Assembly: GCA_018398765.1 (NCBI GenBank)
Contig: JAHBMJ010001024.1
Coordinates: 1-36,965 of the forward strand
DNA: 36,965 bases
Source: Chromera velia
Taxonomy: Eukaryota > Sar > Chromeraceae
Reading direction: 5' to 3'
In this document: positions 10,877 to 19,029 of the stretch, one piece after another
Layout: every line of letters begins with the position of its first letter
How positions within the stretch are numbered: position 1 is the first letter of the stretch
Made by a program: the position numbers and the translations under genes
The notes under the pieces: generated by a model
Database searches by the model: none
Seen by the model: the letters and a program-made list of their open reading frames with translations, nothing else
What the model was told of the DNA's origin: nothing

Positions 10877-11422
10877 ATGGAAACAAAAGCCAACATGTTC
10901 GTAAACAACGGTCCCAGCACCTACTCTACCCCGTACCCTGACTATCTGAACCAGATGCCGATCCCACACTCCTTCTCCTCCCAAGCCAAAGTACATATCT
11001 AAGCCGCTATGAACACAGATACCCAGACTGAGGAAGGAGCCGCAGCATGGAGAGAGAACCTCTCAGAGGTCACTACACCAATCACAACGACAAAAAGCGA
11101 GACCGAGAAAAAGGAGACTCACCGATATAACCCCTTCGCCCCGCAGTCTCCTCATCCAGTCTTTCAGCAACCTGACATCAACCCTGACATGCTCCCGCAT
11201 GTCATCAAGCAGGAAGATATCAAACAGGAGGAAGTGGCGGCCCAGAAAAAAGTAAAGAGAGTAATCAAGGGAAGAGAGAGACTCGTGGAGAGCATCGAGG
11301 GCAAAGTTCAGAGGAGGAAGAACCTTGCGTACAGATGCATCCGATACCCACTGGACTCTCGAACCTGGGTGGTGACCAAGGTAAAGGTCACGATAGAGAG
11401 AATTGGGCGTGCCGGACAGTGA
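10877..11422 (+). pseudogene. Degenerate ORF with chromodomain-like end, probably retroelement-derived
   Basis: ATG 10877 opens 41 codons rich in Pro, Ser and Tyr, then a TAA at 11000. The same frame continues from ATG 11009 to TGA 11420 (137 codons). The middle is Pro/Gln-rich with HVIKQEDIKQEE, which holds two sumoylation-like PsiKxE words. The C-terminal third is basic and ends KRVIKGRERLVESIEGKVQ ... RCIRYPLDSRTWV, resembling the start and the YP-x-x-x-x-W part of a chromodomain as in the retrotransposon upstream. A T-tract follows directly. It could be a second, truncated chromovirus tail or a small host gene. The antisense 234-codon frame looks like a shadow. Confidence 0.4.
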
Positions 11423-11644
11423 TTTTTTTTTTTTCTCCCTCGCGGTCGTGCGATCTCGAGGCTTTGCGGGGCTGCGCGCGCTCATAATTAAGGTGTTGCA
11501 ATGATGCATGCATGCGTTGTAATGAGGTACGATGAAACATGCGTCGTGATGTTGCTCTGAGTGTTGCTCTGTGATGATGTGCTGCGATGCTCCAGCGGTG
11601 CGTGGATCGCTGATTGGATTAAATGTGCGGCTTCCCTCATGATT

Positions 11645-11714
11645 TAGCTCGATTAATCTATTCGATGAGTCTGTGTGTATGTTAGCTTGATTAATCTGTT
11701 TGATGAGTCTGTGA
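11645..11714 (+). repeat. Tandem duplication, 38-bp offset
   Basis: TAGCTCGATTAATCTATTCG at 11645 is repeated as TAGCTTGATTAATCTGTTTG at 11683, and both copies continue ATGAGTCTGTG. Confidence 0.8.
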
Positions 11715-11987
11715 AGTCTACGTATCAGTACGTGAATTGTATATGGTGTGTGCATGCGCATAACCAATGTGCGAAAGTGTCTATGAGTGCGTTACAGTAT
11801 TACTACATGCATACGGTACTGAAAAAAAAAAGAATGGTCATAAGAACACACGATCTGAAACAGTCCTTGAAGTATAAAAAAAAAAAAGAGAAAAAAAAAA
11901 AATACAACCTTGAGAATCGGTGAAGCATCAAAAATGTTAAATTTTTTTTTTAACGACCGTACTGAACTCTATATAGTATTAATTGCC

Positions 11988-12069
11988 TAGAAAGGAGCGA
12001 ATGCTATACGATTACATTATGTATGAATCGAGCGTGGAATCTCGATCTTAGAAAGGGGCGAATGCTATG
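11988..12069 (+). repeat. Direct repeat, 61-bp offset
   Basis: TAGAAAGGAGCGAATGCTAT at 11988 recurs with one change at 12049. The rest of each unit is diverged. Confidence 0.7.
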
Positions 12070-12163
12070 CGCTATCAAAGCGTGACTAGAAAGAAAATGA
12101 GAATTAAATAAATTGACTTAATCAAAAATAGTGCTAAGCAAAAGAAAATGGTGTGTGTCGCTT

Positions 12164-12245
12164 ACGTTTATGACTTAGTGGTTAACATACAACATTAACA
12201 AACAAAAGATCATAGGTTCAATCCTCGCTACCTGCCTTTTTAAGG
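12164..12245 (+). other. tRNA-like box A/box B segment, possible tRNA-derived SINE or tRNA relic
   Basis: TGACTTAGTGGTTA (12171-12184) resembles RNA polymerase III box A, and GGTTCAATCCT (12215-12225) resembles box B at tRNA-like spacing, with a T-run at 12237-12241. The acceptor and T-stem arms do not pair when folded by eye, so this is not called a functional tRNA. Confidence 0.35.
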
Positions 12246-13103
12246 ATCAACAAGAAAAGAGACGGGACGTTAACGTCTTGTACTATACAGATTTTGGCCT
12301 GTCGCATTTCGATTGAAATTACATGAAAGACTTCCGAAAGACTTTCTGGAAGACTACTATAAAATCAGATCGATCGCTGAATCGCAAGAAAGCTCCATAC
12401 TCCTGATATCGATCGAGTCTGTCACTGGGGATCGACCTGAACCGCTCCAGCGACATCAAGCCCTGAAGACCCTTGAACCTCTGCAAGCACTCACTAGCGC
12501 CAACCCCTCTAAGTAGACCTTAACACCTAGAGTTTAATACATATAAATATATACACGATGATGAACAAACTGCTATAAATCGGTTCTAAGATGTTTGGTG
12601 AATGATTTAATTGCACTACATGAAGTTCAAGCGCACGGTCCACTTCACAGAAACAGTAACTTTCAATGAGTGGGAGCTCATCAAAGCTTACTTGCCGGTG
12701 CGAAGTCATCCAGTGCACTCATACACGCAACCAGGCATTTCACATAAGGAGAAACAACGCTAGCCGGACGCATCCATATGGATGGCAGATGGACTCATGC
12801 GCAAAACGTGCAACACTCATGCGAGCAACCACAAACGAACCATATCATGGACGACTCACGTTCAGGGAAGTCACAAGTTCAGGCAAAACACGCAAAGCTT
12901 CAAAAAAGGAAACAACTGCACGAACGTTGCTGTCCCCGAAAGATATAAAGTTTGAATTCAGGGAGCTTACTTCTCTTCCGATGCTCATGAGCAAGCAGTC
13001 AGGGAAGATTAACTTCGTTTGCAGAAGACACATGAAAACACTGGCTCAGACGTTAGACGTAGACGTCACTCGCGTCAGTTCATTCCCATCCAAAACGGCT
13101 TGC

Positions 13104-16035
13104 TTAAGCCTTCTTGTAGTTGGAGTAGGCGGGAGCAGGAGCTCTGGTTTCCCTCCTTGCGTACACGCACTGTCCATTCTCCAGCTGTCTTCCCTTGGTG
13201 CATCTCATCAGGGGTGTTGTGTAGTCAGTGCGGTTGCAGAGGCCGCTGAGTCCCTTGCCCTCCACAGTGCCCATGGAGAATCCGGGGGGGCACACGGACT
13301 CGGGAGAGGCGTATGAAGAGGACACGCACAGACCTGCACAAACAAATAACAAAACATAAGACACGTCAAAGATGGTGAGACATAAATGAATGATTCATAC
13401 AAAAAAGGCTCTGGAGAGTGGAGGAAGACGAGAACAATTGAAAGAGAGAGTTCAAAGGCACTACCAAAAGACATGAGAGAAGGAAGTTGCGTACCGTTGA
13501 CAAGCTCCATGCCTTCAGGGCAGCTCAGGTTGGGATCTGCCTCCACAGTGGAAGTGCACTCGCCTGCCTTGTTCTGGACAGTGCCTTCGGGGCATCTGGA
13601 CAAGGCAGGGATCTCCAGGGCCCTCAGACAGGCGTCTCCTGCAGGAGTGGTGCCGGGGGGGCAGTAGGTCTCGGTGGTGTATCTGGTCTCCGTGCAGCCC
13701 CCTTCCTTGGTGCCCGTGCATGTGTCGGGGCACCTGGACTGTTCGGGCTGAGTGAAGGTGCGGGTGCAGGTGCCGGCAGATCCCATAGAGTAGCCAGGGG
13801 GGCAGCTGGTGGACTGGGTGGTCACGGAGTCCGTGCAGGAGAGGAGGGTGGGTGCGGCACCTCCCTTCTTCTTGGACTTCAGAAGGGACCCGTGAGAGTG
13901 GGAGGAAGAGGAGTAAGAAGCGGTGCAGCTCTCAGGGCACTTGGAGAGCATGGAGGCACTCTCGGTGTAAGTGCATGTGTTGCCGCTCTGCAAAAAAAGA
14001 AGAAAAGTGACAGGCATGAAAATAAAGAAGAAGCCAAGAGACTAGAAAGGTAGACACTGCAAAGACGCAAAAAGAGGACAGGCGAAGGAAGGCCAGAATG
14101 AATCAAGCAGATCCAATTCGATGAGGGCAGACAGCAGGTATGCAACGACGAAGGATGAGAGGATGAGGCCAAAAACAAGTCGACAGGTGGATAGAGAAGA
14201 GAGACTTTCGTGCACATGCACGCGCACGTGCAACAGCACAAGCGGACGGACCAGGGTTGATCCCTTTGCGCAGAAAGCCTCAGAGACGAGCTCAGTCTTG
14301 ATGCATTTCTCAGGCTCTCCACCCTTCTTGCTCTTCTTTCCCTTCTTTCCATGTCCGTGACCGCCACCGACGACAGTGCACTCAGCGGGGCACTCCTGAA
14401 TCTCTCCCACGAGATCGACTCTGCGAAGGAGAGGAAGAGGGACAGACATATGACATGGACACTGAAAGGGTGAGGGGACGGAACGGGAACGAAGGAGAAG
14501 GGGAAAAAGAAGCGAAGGCAAAACAATGAAGGGGCACACCGGGAAGCGGTAAGAGGGAGGAAGGGACGCAGCAGAGAAAAGGAAGCGAACGATGGAGCGA
14601 AGAAAGGGAGAAGCGAAGGAGTCAGGTTAGATACGCGAGAACCATTGGAGAGTGAGGAAAGAAAGGAAGAAATCTGCATAGAATAAATAGGGGATTTCAC
14701 TGAAATTGACTTTTGGGAAGTTTCTACGTACCTCTCGCACATGTCCCCTTCCTCGGCCCAATCTCCGGGAGGGCATGCATACTCAGTCACTGCCTCGCTT
14801 CTGCTGCATTCTCCTGCCTTGCCAGCAGTGCAGCCCTTGGGGCAGGATTGGAAGGGGGCCTCTGTGATCGTCTTGCTGCATCCCTTTCCTGCCTGGACAT
14901 ATCCCTTGGGGCAGGAGCCAGCCATACCCTTCTTGTCATACGTGGCAGGCACAGTCTCGGTCATCTGACAGGCGGAGCCAACAAGGGTAAAGCCAGCACG
15001 GCAAGAAGACTCGGCAGGGCAGGGGACGGTGATCAGAGTCTTCTTTGCGACTTTGGGGACAGACACAACCTTGATGCAGTCTCCGGGGAGGGCACCAGGG
15101 ACGTAGCCGTCGGGGCATCTGGAAACCAGGGGGCAGTCAGATGTGACGGTGTGCTGGCGAGTCTGGAGGGCGATGGAGGTTCTCTTGGAGCATCCGGAAC
15201 CAGAGGCAAAAAAGCCTTCAGGGCACTCCTGGTACATGGGACAATCGTGTGTTTGGGTATTTTGGGTGACTGTCACGGGAACGGTATCTGTGCGGAGGCA
15301 GCCGCCTGGGCCCTGTGTGTATCCCTTGGGGCAGAACATCTGGAGGGGGCACTGGACCTCAAAGGGCACCTGACGGGACTGAAGGGGGACGGTGTCTGTT
15401 CTCAGACAAGCGTCGCCGGTATCAGTAGCGCCCTGCAAACAGAAAGAGTTGACAAAGAGAATCAACCATATCTTTTGCGCAAACCTTTCCTCGGTGAACC
15501 AACCTTACTTCTCTACCCCTGTCTGCCTCACTTGATCCCTGTCCCCTTTTCAACTGACCTCAGGGCACAAGCGCTCAGGCGGGTGGGCCACGTTCATCTG
15601 GCACTGCTGGTTCTTTCCCTTGTAACCTCCAGTGGGAGTGAAGCCGGGGGGGCAGGCAGAAGAGGGAGCCTCCGTCTCCGTTCGCACACACTTGTCCATC
15701 TTACCCTGATCCAGCTCGTAGCCGGGGGGGCAGAACCGATTGGGATTGACCTGCAGACAGTTTCATTCAAAGGGGAGCAGTGAATGCACGGGAGCTTCAC
15801 CGATCGCCTAGAGTTCTGGGTCTCCGCCGTATCCGTCTCATTCAGCACACAGTGAGATTTAGAGAGGAAGGGACTTCTAAGCACTGACCGTCTCAGTTCT
15901 CTTGCACCCATCAGCGTACATACGGTACCCTGAGGGACAGTAAGTCTCAGGGGGCTCTCCAGGGTACTGCTTGTCATAGTACTTAGCGGTGGCGACCGCC
16001 AGAAGGGACGCGACGACAGACACTCTTCTCATCAT
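13104..16035 (-). CDS. Secreted Cys-rich protein with oocyst wall protein (COWP)-type repeats, 6 exons
   Basis: Likely an extracellular, disulfide-bonded cell- or cyst-wall protein. Exons on the minus strand: 16035-15889, 15750-15559, 15432-14732, 14420-14252, 13987-13495, 13333-13104. They sum to 1932 nt, 643 residues plus TAA, with matching phases (0,0,2,0,1) and GT...AG ends. The first 17 residues, MMRRVSVVASLLAVATA, form a signal peptide. The rest is a chain of CPPGY/CPPGF/CPEG/CPKGY units with spacing like C-P-x-G-[YF]-x8-12-C-x8-12-C-P, as in type I repeats of Cryptosporidium and coccidian oocyst wall proteins. Two units carry His/Lys/Gly-rich inserts (HGHGKKGKKSKKGG and SHSHGSLLKSKKKGG). 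There is no membrane anchor; the tail is Ala/Pro/Tyr/Lys-rich. It is transcribed divergently from the gene at 16580. The family call is firm, the role inferred. The long plus-strand frames here are antisense shadows. Confidence 0.88.
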
Positions 16036-16579
16036 CTATGATCTTGAAGATCTGTTCAGTAAGCAGAAACAACCACGAAGATCGAAAGACAGGAACTACA
16101 GACAGTAAACACCGAAGAACAAGATGATTACAGGTGATGAAAAGAGAAGAGATCACTGAATCTCACCGAGACAATAGCTAGTCTACTTCAGTTTCTCTTA
16201 TATAATTGAGCCGAATTTCGTGATCGAGCAGACAAAACATGACAAAACGGCCACGCCGCGCTGCATATGCCCCGGCCCCGATCGAGGCGACTGAGTGTAG
16301 CAGTGTTGCAAAGCGCGGGCCAATTAAACCTTACGGGGCCAATTAAGAAGCTCGCCGCGCAATCTCTCACAAATCTAAGTTCTGATCGACATCTTTTGCA
16401 GGTGCGCGGAAGTGGATATGACTCTTGCTTTTTCTTCGGATCGAATTCCTCCAAACCATCCCAGTGATTCATTACAAGTTTTCCTTTTCGCTCACTTGTT
16501 TGTTTAGTTTGAGCTTTCCTTTCCGCGTTAAATTCGCCTGTCTTTTGCGTTCCTTTTTCGTTTTGCTGCACTGTTAAGG
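16036..16579. promoter_or_regulatory. Divergent promoter region between two secreted-protein genes
   Basis: The start codons of the wall-protein gene (minus) and the 202-aa protein (plus) are 544 bases apart. On the minus strand TATATAAG lies at 16204-16197, about 160 bases before that ATG, and could be a TATA box. The plus-strand side is T-rich just before ATG 16580. Co-regulation of the two genes is inferred from the head-to-head layout only. Confidence 0.45.
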
Positions 16580-17476
16580 ATGTTCTTCTGCAAGGTGTTC
16601 GTTGTCGCCTCCCTGGCCGTCTCTCTCGTGAGCGCCCAGCTGCGTGCCCTCCAGACTGACTTCCTCTGCAGAATGCAGACCACCATGTGCCGTGCAATCA
16701 ACGCCGGGCAGTGGTCGGTGATCGAGAACATGGTCGGGGTCCCTGACCCCCTGTCCTTTGTCTGCTGCTCCGTCTGTGAGAGCCGTCTCTCTCCCTATGG
16801 TACCCGCACTCTGACTGCTTGCAATAACGGGTGCGCGAGAGACTGCACTGCCGACACCTGCGTGGCAGACACTCCGGAGGTTCAGGAGGAATCCTTCAAG
16901 GCCGTCTGTGCCTCTGCTCAAATCGCTTGCGGGAAAGAAGTCGACAGACCTGCCCCCACTGCCAACGAGAACAGAAGGTCAGCTATATAGTCGGGCGGCC
17001 TTTGAAGAGAAGAACGCATAAAGCACAGATGAATTGAATGGAACGCTTTCCCTGCCTCACTTGCATACCAGAGTGCAAATCGGCATGCTCACTCACGTTA
17101 GCCCCCCGCTGCCACTTCTGACTTACGTCCATACTGCCCTTCCTCCTATCCGTCATCTTTCCCCCCTCCTTCCGCCACCAGTATTTCCCCCCCCCCCTAG
17201 CCTGGTCCTTGGAGTCTCTCTCGCTTTCTTAATACTGTTTTCTCCCACTTCCTTTCTTCTTGCAGATGTGTGGACGTGACGATGGAGAAGTGCATGGCGG
17301 ACTTCCAGGCCAACCTGGGCAGGTGCAAGACCGAGGCAGGGAACGACTTCGGAAGGTGCACTGAGGCCAGATTCGAGCAGGCCTACAGCATGGTCTCCAA
17401 CATCCCCTGCAGCCTCTTTGCCCTCGGCGACCCCTCCGAGGCCGCACTTCCTGCTCAGTGCCCTGCCAGCTGCTAA
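16580..17476 (+). CDS. Secreted Cys-rich protein of unknown family, 2 exons, 202 aa
   Basis: Exon 1 is 16580-16977 and exon 2 is 17266-17476. The intron starts GTCAGC and ends TTCTTGCAG. Phases match (AG|A, Arg), giving 202 codons and TAA. The N-terminus MFFCKVFVVASLAVSLVSA is a clear signal peptide, with probable cleavage before QLRALQ. The mature protein has no membrane segment and many cysteines in an irregular pattern (FVCCSVCE, CNNGCARDCTADTC, and C-x-x-x..PAQCPASC at the end), suggesting a disulfide-stabilised extracellular protein. The two halves show weak similarity (GQWSVIENMVGVP against FEQAYSMVSNIP), so an old internal duplication is possible. I do not recognise a family. Its head-to-head position with the wall-protein gene suggests, without proving, a related extracellular role. 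Confidence 0.75.
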
Positions 17477-18537
17477 AGATCCATTCACATAATGAACAAC
17501 TTCATGCGTGAAAACGGAAGAAGGTGCATGATGAGTGACTGTGAGCAATCGCACGCTGTCGTGAAAGCTTTCGATCACGCCTCTTCTATACATTCCCTGT
17601 CATTTGTGTTCACTCATGAGAAGAGACACAGACCATTCAATTGACCGACTAGATGGTACACGTGATGACTAGCGTGATGAGTAACGCCACGCTGGGGCTC
17701 CCCCGTAACCTCAGTGTCGTACCGAGTCAGGCCCTTCCTCTCTGTCATCAGAGAAGTCACCTGACGTTTTGTCACCGAAGTTGCCACATTCGAAAGTCCC
17801 CGTGTGTGATGCAGAGTGATACAGAGTCAGCTCACATTATTACTATTGGAGACTGCAGTGACTGTGCTCGTCACGTTTTGCCCTGAAAAGTAGTTTAATT
17901 AGTTCCAGTACTAAAAACTCGACTACAAACTTAAAAACTTTTAAAACTGATTCAAATATCACGGTAATTTAACAATTGTTAGAGTTTACTAGAGAATTTA
18001 ATTTAGTGACGTATAGTGACGTGTAAATCTTGTATAAAGTTGTATTACCTAAAATTTTAAAGAATGATTCTCTAACTTATTGAAAAGACTTGGAAACGTC
18101 TGATGAAAAGCTAGATAAAGGTTAATTCTGAATTTAAATCAGATAAAATCAGAATTTCTGCCTAGATTTCTGCTTAATGATCACATCAATCTAGCTTAAT
18201 AAAAATCCTCAAATCAATCATTACCAATCAATGAATTCTATTAATCAATGAATCAATCAAATAAAATAAAAAAAAATTAAAAAAGAAAATAAATTAAACC
18301 TGGATCTTTTTGGAACCAGCTATAACTTATAGCCAACTTTGAAGAAAATACTATAAAACTCTGTAACCGTATGTAACCGGAAATTGAAATTGTTAGCAAT
18401 AATCCCAGGCCTAGTCCCAGGCAATACGTTGCAATTTGATCAATTGTACCTGGCAGACCCTCTCCTGACACGGAAGACCTGCAAGCACATGAATGCTAAG
18501 ACATTCACCGTCACGCACGTGCCCACCCGCCCGCCTA
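17477..18537. other. AT-rich spacer, no gene seen
   Basis: After the stop of the 202-aa protein the sequence becomes strongly AT-rich (17880-18380), with AATCAATCAAT-like repeats at 18200-18260. No splice-flanked open segment was found. Confidence 0.5.
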
Positions 18538-18622
18538 CACACACACATACATACATACTTACTCACTCACTCACTCACTCACTCACTCACGCACGCACGC
18601 ACGCACGCGCACACGCACACGC

Positions 18623-18674
<52 letters not shown>
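18538..18674 (+). repeat. Compound microsatellite (ACTC)n(ACGC)n(AC)n
   Basis: Successive runs of ACTC, ACGC, CACG and AC units. Confidence 0.95.
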
Positions 18675-18675
<1 letters not shown>

Positions 18676-18699
18676 GTTGCATCTATAAATATGCCAATG

Positions 18700-18772
18700 G
18701 AAGAGGGAGGGAGAGAAAGAGAGAGAGAGAGAGGGAGATAGAGAGAGAGGAGAGAGAGAGACAGAGACAGAC

Positions 18773-18816
<44 letters not shown>
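18700..18816 (+). repeat. (GA)n purine microsatellite
   Basis: Nearly pure GA/GAAA/GACA run of about 115 bases, a polypurine-polypyrimidine tract. Confidence 0.95.
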
Positions 18817-18819
<3 letters not shown>

Positions 18820-18861
18820 TCGACTTAGACACATGTAGACACACAGGAAAAGAAACGCGCT

Positions 18862-18892
18862 CACACACACACACACACACACACACACGCAT
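18862..18892 (+). repeat. (AC)n microsatellite
   Basis: CA dinucleotide run, ending in GCATGCACGCA. Confidence 0.9.
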
Positions 18893-19029
18893 GCACGCAA
18901 GCACTTCATTCCTTTTCTGCGCTCTAAGATTTTCATCCAGCCATTCTTTGATGCTCCTGACGGGTAAGCGCAAATAGCGATCGTAAGGCCATGACCCGTT
19001 CTTTCGCTTAGACGCAGTTTCGAATCCGA

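Larger units (their letters stand above)
11423..13103. other. Spacer between the small ORF and the wall-protein gene
   Basis: Contains a T-tract at 11423-11434, A-rich runs (11820-11905), the short repeats and tRNA-like motif listed separately, and the 3' flank of the minus-strand wall-protein gene. The open frames at 12313-12516 (+) and 12666-13316 (+) have no recognisable domain; the latter runs antisense into the last exon of that gene. Confidence 0.5.

Noticed and set aside
11063-11767. 234-codon minus-strand open frame
   Set aside because: No domain or splice pattern, and it runs across a homopolymer and spacer. The plus-strand frame has the more protein-like, chromodomain-like content.
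12666-13316. 216-codon plus-strand open frame before the wall-protein gene
   Set aside because: No recognisable domain, and its 3' part is antisense to a well-supported exon.
13487-14053. 188-codon plus-strand open frame
   Set aside because: Antisense shadow of exon 5 of the wall-protein gene with biased Gly/Ala composition.
14713-15783. 356-codon plus-strand open frame opposite the wall-protein gene
   Set aside because: Gly/Ala/Leu-rich mirror of the Cys-repeat exons; the minus-strand model explains the region with splice sites and domain repeats.
18384-18977. 197-codon open frame over microsatellites
   Set aside because: Encodes only Thr/His and Arg/Glu dipeptide runs from AC and GA repeats.
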